The notes under the pieces: generated by a model
Told to the model about the DNA's origin: nothing
What the model saw: only the letters and a program-made list of their open reading frames with translations
Database searches by the model: none
Origin: JBCBKZ01 sp039026975
Lineage (GTDB): Bacteria > Bacteroidota > Bacteroidia > J057
Direction: 5' to 3'
Assembly: GCA_039026975.1 (NCBI GenBank)
Contig: JBCCLI010000031.1
Coordinates: forward strand, 1-27,953
Length of the DNA: 27,953 nucleotides
Position numbers and translations under genes: made by a program
Part shown: piece after piece, positions 1 through 6,991 of the stretch
Position numbering within the stretch: the first letter of the stretch is position 1
Layout of the letters: the number at the start of each line of letters is the position of its first letter

Positions 1-90
1 GCTATCATACCTCAGATTCCACTACCTTCTGGGTATAAGGCTGCTGAGACTAATATGCTAATTCAAGGAACCTGTCCTAACTGCTCCTAG
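1..90 (+). CDS. Fur-family transcriptional regulator, C-terminal fragment
   Basis: Frame 1 is open from the window edge to a TAG at 88-90 and encodes the last 29 residues of a protein that begins outside the window. The tail reads LPSGYKAAETNMLIQGTCPNC, close to the C-terminus of Fur/PerR-type metalloregulators, which end in a 'G-x-C-x-x-C' pair that binds structural zinc in many members. The family are dimeric winged-helix repressors that respond to iron, peroxide or zinc; which of these applies cannot be told from the tail. Its stop lies 3 nt from the stop of the convergent gldD. The call rests on a short stretch, so a different protein with a C-terminal CxxC remains possible. Confidence 0.65.
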   Translation, partial: AIIPQIPLPSGYKAAETNMLIQGTCPNCS

Positions 91-93
91 GTA

Positions 94-711
94 CTACTTC
101 CACTCCATAGTGGTGGTCAGATGAGCTAATTCTTCCTTCATATAATCAATGACAGGTGCCAGAGAATCATTCTTTAGAGCTGACTGGAAATAGATGGACA
201 TCATCATGAGATCTTCTTCCTGTTCATCAAAGAAAAAAATTTGGGCAGGTGTACCCACTTCTCCAAAGATCTCAAAAATAAATCCCTTCCCATTAGCAGC
301 TTGGATAGGAGTATCTTTAATCTGACTGGCCTTCTTAGTGTGCTGGTAGATCAGCCTTCGCCACTCTTCAAAGTGCTGAGCCCTTGATTTACCACTTTCA
401 GGTATGTTCCTGTAGGTGATATGCCACGTACAGTCATAGCTTGGATAATATAAGTCCACCCAGCAGGAGTCTTCATTACTTCTGGTCATTACACCCATGT
501 CCGGATACTCGAAAGTGAAGGGACAGGTAGTACTTTCAAACTGAGAATAGCTGACAGAAGCTGGGAAGTCTATTCTATGAAAGGCAAGAGGCCTGGGATA
601 AGGAGAGGGGCTTTTACAGCCAGATAGTAATACTAAAGTGGAGAGTAGCACCATCCCAGAACTGGCAAGAGGGAAACGTATTTTATTTTTTTTCATAGAT
701 ACCTTATTCAT
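94..711 (-). CDS. gldD: Gliding motility lipoprotein GldD
   Basis: A 205-residue lipoprotein. The N-terminus has basic residues, a hydrophobic stretch and a lipobox ending in LLSGC (Cys at about residue 32), so it should be exported and lipidated. The segment just after the Cys, YPRPLAFHRIDFP, is a recognisable GldD signature, and the length fits the family. GldD is a lipoprotein needed for gliding motility and type IX secretion in Flavobacterium; its biochemical role is unknown. The start codon overlaps the gldE stop as ATGA (708-711), so the two are translationally coupled. A second in-frame ATG at 694-696 (MKKNK) would give a more usual signal-peptide length, and I cannot choose firmly between them. 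It is the last gene of the mutY-ssb-gldE-gldD unit. Confidence 0.9.
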   Translation of the reverse strand: MNKVSMKKNKIRFPLASSGMVLLSTLVLLSGCKSPSPYPRPLAFHRIDFPASVSYSQFESTTCPFTFEYPDMGVMTRSNEDSCWVDLYYPSYDCTWHITYRNIPESGKSRAQHFEEWRRLIYQHTKKASQIKDTPIQAANGKGFIFEIFGEVGTPAQIFFFDEQEEDLMMMSIYFQSALKNDSLAPVIDYMKEELAHLTTTMEWK

Positions 712-2066
712 TCCTCAGACTCAGCTACCTCCCTTAGGATGGATAATTTTACCATGTTAATCCGGGTTTTACTGACTGATTCTACCTCAAGCATAATATT
801 CTGATAGGATATTTGTTCTCCTGCATTTGGAAATTTTCCGGCAAGTTCAAAAATAAGCCCACCTAAGCTATCACTGTCTCCCCGCTTGTCCTCAAAGTAT
901 TCATCAGGAAGGTCCACAATCTTTTTCACATCTATCAGAGACACTCTCCCTTCAAAAATGAAGGTGTCTTCATCTATTTTTGTGTAGACTATCTCTTCAC
1001 TATCAAACTCATCTGTAATTTCTCCAAAGATTTCTTCTATGACATCATTAAGGGTTACTATACCGGCAGTCCCCCCATACTCATCTACCACTACTGCCAT
1101 GTGTAGCCGTTGGGTTTTAAATTCTTCCAGTAAGTCGTCTATCTTCTTACTTTCCGGTACAAATTGTACTGGCCTGATTAGGTCTATCAGCTTTACTTCC
1201 TGAACATTATCCCTCACAAAAGGCAGCAGGTCCTTAATATGGAGAACCCCTATAATGGAGTCAATATTTTCCTCATACACAGGCAGGCGGGAGTAAGTAT
1301 GTTCATTGGTAAGAGCTATTAATTCATCCAGGCCTGTATCTACAGCTACAGCTATCACATCTATTCTGGCCCTCATGACACTTTTTACGGAAATATTAGA
1401 GAAGTTGACTATACCCTTTAGGATTTCTGTTTCTTCCAGGTCTTCTTCTTTCTGGGTGGTAATGTCTATGGCGTGTTTAAGATCTTGTAGGGAAGTGGCT
1501 TCCTCTTTAGCAGATACTTTCGTGCTAATGAACTCAGTAGTTTTAATGAGAAGGGTGCTAAGAGGAGAAAAGATCCATTTTAAGCTTTCTAATGGACTTG
1601 CTAGTATCTTAACTAACAGACGTTTATTCCTGGCTGCAAATACTTTAGGAACTATTTCTCCGAAGAAAAGAAGGATACTGGTAATGATGGCTATGTTCAG
1701 AAACAGGTCTAGGGTAACTGCCCACCCCAGGATGTAAACAGTGCTTTTCCACTCAAAGGTAGTGGCAAGTTCTTTGAGGAGGCTGGTCCCTAAAATAATG
1801 GCCGTAACGTTTACAAAATTGTTGGCTATGAGAATGGTAGCTAGTAGCCGTTGAGGTTGGTTAACAAGAGACCAGACTTTTTGAGAAAGCCTGGTCTGGG
1901 TGTTTCTGTATTCCTCTACTTCTGCCTTGGTAAGTGAGAAAAAAGCTACTTCAGCGCCGGATACCAGAAAGGAAATCATTATGCACAAAAGGAAGAATCC
2001 TACATGGGCTACTAATGAAAAAACGCTTAACTGTAAGAGGGGAATAGTCCCCAAAACCGGCTCCAC
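708..2066 (-). CDS. gldE: Gliding motility-associated protein GldE (DUF21/CBS/CorC family)
   Basis: A 452-residue membrane protein with the HlyC/CorC architecture. An N-terminal DUF21 region with about four hydrophobic helices covers residues 1-190 and includes the family-type stretch ISFLVSGAEVAFFSLTKAEV. A pair of CBS domains follows at roughly 225-345, containing the typical AVVVDEYGGTAGIVTLNDVIEE. The CorC_HlyC domain (about 360-450) carries the DSLGGLIFELAGKFPNAGE motif. Relatives act in magnesium or cobalt efflux. GldE is the version found beside gldD; in Flavobacterium it is linked functionally to GldD, while its transported substrate is not established. It lies 50 nt downstream of ssb and overlaps gldD by 4 nt. 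Naming it GldE rather than a generic CorC protein depends on this neighbourhood. Confidence 0.9.
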   Translation of the reverse strand: MEPVLGTIPLLQLSVFSLVAHVGFFLLCIMISFLVSGAEVAFFSLTKAEVEEYRNTQTRLSQKVWSLVNQPQRLLATILIANNFVNVTAIILGTSLLKELATTFEWKSTVYILGWAVTLDLFLNIAIITSILLFFGEIVPKVFAARNKRLLVKILASPLESLKWIFSPLSTLLIKTTEFISTKVSAKEEATSLQDLKHAIDITTQKEEDLEETEILKGIVNFSNISVKSVMRARIDVIAVAVDTGLDELIALTNEHTYSRLPVYEENIDSIIGVLHIKDLLPFVRDNVQEVKLIDLIRPVQFVPESKKIDDLLEEFKTQRLHMAVVVDEYGGTAGIVTLNDVIEEIFGEITDEFDSEEIVYTKIDEDTFIFEGRVSLIDVKKIVDLPDEYFEDKRGDSDSLGGLIFELAGKFPNAGEQISYQNIMLEVESVSKTRINMVKLSILREVAESEE

Positions 2067-2116
2067 TGATAGATTATTTTATAGGTAACAGGCTGGCAAG
2101 AAGTGTCAGAAAACGT

Positions 2117-2560
2117 TTAGAAGGGTAAATCATCAGGCTCTTCAAGGGAAGCATTTGGGACTGTCCCAGCTTCTACTGCGCTGGCTACACCATTTCCTTG
2201 TTCTGAATTTCTACCTCCTTCTCCTCTACCATCCAGCAAGATCACTTTGTTAGCATCAATATCAAGTCTGCTTCTCTTTTCCCCTTGAGGAGTTTCCCAA
2301 GACTGGTTTTTTAGCCTTCCTTCTATGTAGAGGGTAGAACCCGTTCTACAGTATTTGGAGACTATCTCTGCCTGGTTTCTCCAAAGGTTAACACTCACCC
2401 ATTCTGTTTTATCTGTGTAGTTCCCATCTTTATCACGGCTTCTCTCCGTGCAAGCTAAACGTACAGTAGCTAATGCTACCCCACTATCCAGGTATTTTAG
2501 TTCTGGATCTTTTCCCAGGTTCCCAATGAGCGTTACTTTGTTAAGACCGTATTTTGCCAT
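2117..2560 (-). CDS. ssb: Single-stranded DNA-binding protein
   Basis: A 147-residue SSB. The OB-fold fills residues 1-110, starting with NKVTLIGNLGKDPELKYL and including the conserved WVSVNLWRNQAEIVSKY and GSTLYIEGRL stretches. A short Gly/Asn/Ser-rich linker follows and the protein ends in the acidic tip DDLPF, the docking peptide for replication and repair partners. It should act as a tetramer coating single-stranded DNA. It starts 18 nt after the mutY stop and precedes gldE, so it is probably cotranscribed with both. It may be the main chromosomal copy, but a paralogue elsewhere cannot be excluded. Confidence 0.95.
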   Translation of the reverse strand: MAKYGLNKVTLIGNLGKDPELKYLDSGVALATVRLACTERSRDKDGNYTDKTEWVSVNLWRNQAEIVSKYCRTGSTLYIEGRLKNQSWETPQGEKRSRLDIDANKVILLDGRGEGGRNSEQGNGVASAVEAGTVPNASLEEPDDLPF

Positions 2561-2578
2561 AAACGAAATAATTATGAA

Positions 2579-3652
2579 TTACAAAAACAAAAAGAGGTCA
2601 AAGATGGTCAGAATAGCTTTGGGAAAAGCAAATATAGAGATTTTGTCCGTAGAAATGAACTGGAAGCCTTCAGTATCAAAGGAATCCTCATCTATATGGT
2701 ATACGTGAATCATCATATCAAAATGAGTGAAAACGTGTTTGAGCTCTCCCACATACCTCCCTCCAAGATCATCCTTCTTTGTTAGCCATAAGTCTCTATC
2801 TATTTCTGTCTGGGGGATTTCCCATAACCCTCCCCACAATCCACGCTCAGGTCTCTTCCTGATGGCTATCTCCCCCGCTGCATTTTTACACAGGTAGAAC
2901 TGGTAGAACCTAATTTTCCGTTTGAGCTTTTTGGGTTTATAGGGAAGTATATGCGTAAGGTTTTGGGCCCTGCCTACACAGGTAGACGTCAGAGGACAGA
3001 TCATACAGCCGGGTTGGGAAGGGGTGCATATGGTAGCGCCTATATCCATAATCCCATGGTTAAACGCCCGGGAAGGTACATCTGCTACCCAGGTATCTAT
3101 GATTTTCTGGAAGGCGTTCCTGGTAGATACCTCATTGATAGGAGAATGGTCTCCCAGCACCCTACTCATTACCCTTAGCACATTTCCATCTATAACCCCT
3201 GTCTGGTTACCGAAGGCAAAAGAGCCTATTGCTCTGGCTGTGTAGGGGCCTACCCCCTTGAGTTTGAGGAGTTCCAGGTAATGGGTAGGAAATTCTCCTG
3301 ATAGCTCCCTGGATACATATTGAGCTGTAGCGTGTAGGTTTCTCGCTCTGGAGTAGTACCCCAATCCCTCCCAGTATTTTAGCACTTCATCTAACTCCGC
3401 CTCCGCCAGGCTGTGGATATTGGGAAACCGCTCAAGGAAGCGATAATAATATTTGATCCCCTGTTGGATACGAGTTTGTTGGAGAATGATCTCCGCTAGC
3501 CAAATATGGTAGGCGTCATATGTATCCCGCCAGGGGAGTTCTCTCCCATACTGAAGAAACCACTGATGGATAAGTCTTCCTACATGGGCGGGGTCTTGTG
3601 CATGTAAAGAAGTTAGGTCATCAGACACAGAAGTACGTTTTATGTTTTTCAA
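2579..3652 (-). CDS. mutY: A/G-specific adenine DNA glycosylase MutY
   Basis: A 357-residue base-excision repair enzyme that removes adenine opposite 8-oxoguanine. The catalytic Glu is E54 in AEIILQQTRI, the helix-hairpin-helix is LKLKGVGPYTARAIG (about 130-144), and the conserved Asp is D155 in GVIDGN. The [4Fe-4S] cluster loop has the standard C-X6-C-X2-C-X5-C spacing (C209, C216, C219, C225). The C-terminal part (about 235-350) is the NUDIX-like 8-oxoG recognition domain, with GLWGGLWEIP. The chosen start is TTG; an in-frame GTG eight codons later (before SDDLTSL) is an equally good start and loses no domain. It is the first gene of the mutY-ssb-gldE-gldD unit and divergent from the HU gene. 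Confidence 0.95.
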   Translation of the reverse strand: MKNIKRTSVSDDLTSLHAQDPAHVGRLIHQWFLQYGRELPWRDTYDAYHIWLAEIILQQTRIQQGIKYYYRFLERFPNIHSLAEAELDEVLKYWEGLGYYSRARNLHATAQYVSRELSGEFPTHYLELLKLKGVGPYTARAIGSFAFGNQTGVIDGNVLRVMSRVLGDHSPINEVSTRNAFQKIIDTWVADVPSRAFNHGIMDIGATICTPSQPGCMICPLTSTCVGRAQNLTHILPYKPKKLKRKIRFYQFYLCKNAAGEIAIRKRPERGLWGGLWEIPQTEIDRDLWLTKKDDLGGRYVGELKHVFTHFDMMIHVYHIDEDSFDTEGFQFISTDKISIFAFPKAILTIFDLFLFL

Positions 3653-3843
3653 GGTAGATCAAACGAATTATACCGAAATATTGTTAGACATCCTGGAGAG
3701 AAAATATTGCTTAAAACCGAGATTAGGAAAGATATTGCAGAGCGCCTATGCTTTTTTCTCTTCCTAACATTCTGTCTCATTTCATTGACCTATCAGAAAT
3801 GGCAGGATTTTAGGAAAACTGGACAGTTTTGGGGAAAAAAGAT

Positions 3844-3873
3844 TTTGTCATTTGCTTTTATCTTCTAAATTTG
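3844..3873 (+). promoter_or_regulatory. Promoter for the HU-TPR-small basic protein unit
   Basis: A -33 TTTG at 3844-3847 and a -7 TAAATTTG at 3866-3873 are separated by 18 nt. Both match the Bacteroidota consensus TTTG / TAnnTTTG, and a C follows the -7 box. Transcription would begin near 3880 and leave a leader of about 50 nt before the GTG at 3933. This is the cleanest promoter in the window. The rest of the 280-nt gap between mutY and HU is AT-rich and shows no further gene. Confidence 0.7.
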
Positions 3874-3932
3874 CGGATCGTTTCGATTTGAATCACGTCC
3901 TAATTGTTTAATACATAGTAATTTAGATAACA

Positions 3933-4226
3933 GTGACTAAGGCTGAAGTTATCCACGAAATTTCACAAAAGACAGGGATAGATAAGGCAGATGTATCTGC
4001 GTCGTTGGAAGGTTTCTTTACCGTGGTGAAAAATTCCCTTGCGAGTGGTCAAAATGTTTACATCAGAGGTTTTGGCAGTTTTGTAGTGAAGTATAGGAAA
4101 GAAAAGGTAGGGAGGATCATTTCTAAAAATGAATCTATCACCATACCCGCCCACTACGTACCAAGTTTCAAACCGGCTAAGGTATTCGTGGAGAAGGTAA
4201 AGAGTGCTGATGTAAAGCCCGTATAG
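3933..4226 (+). CDS. HU/IHF-family nucleoid DNA-binding protein
   Basis: A 97-residue member of the HU/IHF family of small dimeric proteins that bend and package DNA. It shows the N-terminal helices (TKAEVIHEISQKTGIDKADV), the conserved turn NVYIRGFGSFVVK at about 46-58, the DNA-clasping beta arm (about 59-77), and the closing SFKPAKVFVEKVK. The start is GTG; no in-frame ATG precedes the conserved N-terminus. A strong Bacteroidota-type promoter lies about 60 nt upstream. The gene leads a unit with the TPR protein (37 nt away) and the 31-residue basic protein. HU and IHF subtypes cannot be separated with confidence here. Confidence 0.93.
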   Translation: MTKAEVIHEISQKTGIDKADVSASLEGFFTVVKNSLASGQNVYIRGFGSFVVKYRKEKVGRIISKNESITIPAHYVPSFKPAKVFVEKVKSADVKPV

Positions 4227-4263
4227 GCAGTACTCATTCATCTGGTAGGATAAGAGGGTAATC

Positions 4264-5088
4264 ATGAAAGACAGTATGCTCAGATGGGTAGTAATTATTG
4301 GTGGAGGGATAGTGTTTGTACTACTACTATTTGCAGACAAGACAAACCTCACCAACTTGCCTGAGGCCGTTATTCAACCTACTGCTACTGGTGCTCCTGT
4401 GAGCTCCTCTAGTCTTCCTCCCTTAGGCCAGGATGATATGCTGGATAAATGGATCTCTGAACTAGAAACTGCAGAGGGAGATCAGAAGACAGCACTGCTG
4501 GACTCCATCGTTACCCGACTTGCTGAAAGGGGAAGGTTTGCCTACGCAGCAGACTACGGAGAGCAGCTATTAGCTGGAGACAGTGAATTAGCGACAAAAA
4601 GAAGAGTAGGTGAGTTGAATTACCGGGCTGCAAAGCTTACCTTTGTATCCGCTGATCCAGAATTATTTACAAAATATTCTTCCAGAGGGATAGAACTTTT
4701 GGAAGAAGTATCTGGAGAAGCACCTGATGATGAAGCTACCCTACTTAATCTGGGGTTAGCATACACAGAATCCCGACAGCCGGAAAACAGTATGAAGGGT
4801 ATTCTGACCATAAGAAAAGTTCTTGAAATTAACCCTGATAATATAGATGCCAGCTTCCAACTGGGAATGTTTTCCATACAGACACAGCAGTGGGATAAGG
4901 CACAAGTCAGGTTTGAAAAAGTATTGGAACTGCAACCAGAAAATGCAGAAGCTAATCTCCAATTGGGATATGTACTTTCACAGTTAGGAGATACAGCAGA
5001 AGCCAGGAAATACGTTGAAAAAGCAATAGCTCTTTCTGATAATCCTGAACTGAAAGCCAATGCTAGAAGTTTGTTAAATAGTTTATAA
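4264..5088 (+). CDS. Membrane-anchored tetratricopeptide repeat protein
   Basis: A 274-residue protein with one N-terminal transmembrane segment (about 7-25, WVVIIGGGIVFVLLLF) that has no cleavage site or lipobox, so it is probably anchored with the bulk in the periplasm. A low-complexity linker follows. From about residue 85 the sequence is helical TPR solenoid; the last two repeats are clear (AQVRFEKVLELQPENAEANLQLG and AEARKYVEKAIALSDNPELKANA types). TPR domains mediate protein-protein contacts, and no enzymatic motif is visible. A gene of this type between HU and rng is common in Bacteroidota; its function is not known to me. It ends 18 nt before the small basic protein gene. Confidence 0.8.
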   Translation: MKDSMLRWVVIIGGGIVFVLLLFADKTNLTNLPEAVIQPTATGAPVSSSSLPPLGQDDMLDKWISELETAEGDQKTALLDSIVTRLAERGRFAYAADYGEQLLAGDSELATKRRVGELNYRAAKLTFVSADPELFTKYSSRGIELLEEVSGEAPDDEATLLNLGLAYTESRQPENSMKGILTIRKVLEINPDNIDASFQLGMFSIQTQQWDKAQVRFEKVLELQPENAEANLQLGYVLSQLGDTAEARKYVEKAIALSDNPELKANARSLLNSL

Positions 5089-5094
5089 AAATAT

Positions 5095-5101
5095 AAGGAG
5101 G
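5095..5101 (+). promoter_or_regulatory. Canonical Shine-Dalgarno sequence of the small basic protein gene
   Basis: AAGGAGG lies 5 nt upstream of the ATG at 5107, ideal strength and spacing for pairing with the 16S rRNA 3' end. I inspected the 20 nt upstream of the other genes with visible starts and found no comparable site. Bacteroidota genes normally lack such sites because their ribosomes sequester the anti-Shine-Dalgarno sequence, so this one is likely regulatory. Confidence 0.8.
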
Positions 5102-5106
5102 TCATT

Positions 5107-5202
5107 ATGCCTTGTGGAAAGAAAAGAAAAAGACATAAAATTTCTACGCATAAGCGTAAGAAGAGACTGAGAAAAAACCGTCACAAGAAGAAAAATCGCT
5201 AG
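5107..5202 (+). CDS. Small basic ribosomal-type protein (AURKAIP1/COX24 domain, mS38/bS22-like)
   Basis: A 31-residue protein starting MPCGKKRKRHK and made almost wholly of Lys, Arg and His. It matches the small Bacteroidota proteins annotated as 'AURKAIP1/COX24 domain-containing', related to the C-terminus of mitochondrial ribosomal protein mS38 and to actinobacterial bS22. Such peptides bind rRNA near the decoding region of the small subunit, so a structural role in the 30S subunit is the likely function; this is inferred from homology. It has a perfect AAGGAGG site and follows the TPR gene by 18 nt. An intrinsic terminator begins within its last codons. It is short enough to be missed by automatic gene finders. 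Confidence 0.85.
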   Translation: MPCGKKRKRHKISTHKRKKRLRKNRHKKKNR

Positions 5203-5224
5203 GAGCATGGCCTCCTGGCTTTTT
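5198..5224 (+). terminator. Intrinsic terminator overlapping the small basic protein stop
   Basis: An 8-bp stem (GCTAGGAG at 5198-5205, CTCCTGGC at 5212-5219, one T-G pair) with a 6-nt loop is followed by TTTTT at 5220-5224. The left arm includes the TAG stop codon, so a terminating ribosome would cover it. It closes the HU-TPR-small protein unit and separates it from rng. The 108 nt between it and rng show no clear promoter match. Confidence 0.8.
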
Positions 5225-5332
5225 CTATTGAAAAAGATTTTTCCTCTGTATTCCTCTGCACCAGCTATTTACTTCCGTCTTTGTGGAACTTGCCAGGCTA
5301 TTTCCTGGTAAGCACTCATTAATGTTAAATAT

Positions 5333-6886
5333 GTGAACGAGTTAGTTGTATCCAGAAGTGAAGACGGCCTGAGGATAGGAGTATTACAAAACAAAAAAAT
5401 TGTAGAGCTTCACCATGAGAAACTCACAGAAGAGTTCTCAGTAGGTGATCTCTTTCTGGGAAGAGTTAAAAAAATAGTCCCAGGGCTCAATGCAGCCTTT
5501 GTGGAAGTAGGGCATCCAAGAGATGCATTTCTACATTATTTTGATCTAGGTCCTCAGGTTAAATCTCTCTTGAAGTATATAAGAACTGCCAAAAATCCCA
5601 GAAACGGGCAGGTGAGAGATCTCAAGTCTATAAAACCTTTGCCAGATATTAATAAGCATGGCAAAATGGAAGAAGTCCTGAAATCTAATCAGGAAGTTCT
5701 CGTCCAGGTAGTGAAAGAGCCTATATCCACTAAAGGACCTAGGCTGTCTAGTGAAATTTCACTTCCCGGTCAATACGTAGTATTAGTCCCCTTTTCCAAG
5801 ACTATTTCCGTCTCTAAAAAGCTGAGAAGCGTGGATGAGCGCAGGCGGTTAAAGGTGCTGGCAGAGAGCTTGCGACCCCATAATTTTGGTGTTATCGTAA
5901 GGACAGCTGCAGAAGGGAAAGATGCCGCGACCCTCAGTAATGATATATCTGACATACTCCGCAAGTGGGGAGATATGACAGAGAGGCTCAACCACTCTAA
6001 AGCCCCTAGTAAGGTGCTAAGTGAGCATAACCGAGCCACTAGCATCCTCAGGGATATGTTAAGCCAGGGTTTCGAGTCTATTCAAACAGATGATCAGTCC
6101 TCCTTTAAAGATATTGAATCCTATTTAAAGAGCCATCAGCCTGATCAGGTGAAAGGGCTCAAGCTGTATAAAGGTCGTACCCCACTCTTTCAGGCACTAG
6201 GACTGGAAAAACAGATCAAAGCCTCCTTTGGGAAAATAGCTTCCATGGCCAATGGTAGCTATCTAGTCATAGAGCATACAGAAGCTATGCACGTCATAGA
6301 TGTGAATAGTGGCAGTAAAAACTTAAATAATAAATCCTTGGAGGAGACTGCGCTCAGAACTAATATGGAAGCGGCTACTGAAATAGCCCGCCAACTGAGG
6401 CTCAGAGATATGGGGGGTATTATCGTGGTGGACTTCATAGATATGAAGCGGCCTGATAACAGACGCAAGCTCAACGATTTTCTTCGTAGAGAGATGAAAG
6501 CGGATAGAGCTAAACACTCTATTCTTCCCATCAGTAAGTTTGGGCTGGTGCAGATTACCCGTCAACGGGTGCGTCCGCAGATAAACATTCAGACCTCCGA
6601 GGTATGTCCAAGCTGTAATGGTAGTGGGAAAATTCAAGCATCTATTCTGATTGCGGATGAGATTTCTAATAATATTGAATTTCTCATACGACAGAATAAA
6701 GAAAAGAAGCTCAGACTGGCCGTAAATCCATACGTAGCTGCCTATTTGAAAGAAGGCCTTCACAAGAGTATCAGAGTAAAGTGGTTCCTGAATTATGGGA
6801 TTTGGGTGAGAATTACCCCAGATACCTCTATGCCGTTTACCACCACTAAGTACTTTAACTCTGATGGAGAAGAGATAAAGTTCTAG
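5333..6886 (+). CDS. rng: Ribonuclease G/E family endoribonuclease
   Basis: A 517-residue single-strand-specific endoribonuclease for rRNA maturation and mRNA decay. An N-terminal RNase-H-like part is interrupted by an S1 RNA-binding domain (about 37-130, GDLFLGRVKKIVPGLNAAFVEVG). The catalytic region contains both metal-binding aspartates: D323 in HVIDVNSG and D367 in IIVVDFIDM. The zinc-link CPSCNGSG is at C425/C428. There is no long degradosome scaffold tail, so RNase G is a closer match than full-length RNase E. The start is GTG: an overlapping ATG two bases upstream is in another frame and stops at once, and MNELVVSRSEDG is the family N-terminus. A strong terminator follows. Confidence 0.95.
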   Translation: MNELVVSRSEDGLRIGVLQNKKIVELHHEKLTEEFSVGDLFLGRVKKIVPGLNAAFVEVGHPRDAFLHYFDLGPQVKSLLKYIRTAKNPRNGQVRDLKSIKPLPDINKHGKMEEVLKSNQEVLVQVVKEPISTKGPRLSSEISLPGQYVVLVPFSKTISVSKKLRSVDERRRLKVLAESLRPHNFGVIVRTAAEGKDAATLSNDISDILRKWGDMTERLNHSKAPSKVLSEHNRATSILRDMLSQGFESIQTDDQSSFKDIESYLKSHQPDQVKGLKLYKGRTPLFQALGLEKQIKASFGKIASMANGSYLVIEHTEAMHVIDVNSGSKNLNNKSLEETALRTNMEAATEIARQLRLRDMGGIIVVDFIDMKRPDNRRKLNDFLRREMKADRAKHSILPISKFGLVQITRQRVRPQINIQTSEVCPSCNGSGKIQASILIADEISNNIEFLIRQNKEKKLRLAVNPYVAAYLKEGLHKSIRVKWFLNYGIWVRITPDTSMPFTTTKYFNSDGEEIKF

Positions 6887-6903
6887 CTTGAAAAACATAC
6901 ATC

Positions 6904-6937
6904 AAAAGGGGTTGATCCGCAGATCAACCCCTTTTTT
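6904..6937 (+). terminator. Strong intrinsic terminator between convergent genes
   Basis: A perfect 14-bp stem (6904-6917 with 6922-6935) closes a CGCA tetraloop and runs into a T-tract (6932-6937). The minus strand has the mirror T-run opposite AAAA at 6904-6907, so it may serve both rng and the convergent coiled-coil gene that ends at 6992. Confidence 0.92.
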
Positions 6938-6991
6938 GCTTGGACCATGAATGAACAGCTAATGGTCATCATGCATAGTCTCAAGTCTGTA

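Noticed and set aside
1306..1737. Plus-strand open frame of 143 codons
   Set aside because: It lies entirely antisense to gldE, has no protein-family features, and its composition is what the reverse strand of a membrane protein gives.
5225..5332. A promoter for rng
   Set aside because: No TAnnTTTG or correctly spaced TTTG is present; only weak partial matches such as TACTTCCG.
6323..6898. Minus-strand open frame of 191 codons
   Set aside because: Antisense to the conserved catalytic part of rng; low-complexity translation with no recognisable domain.
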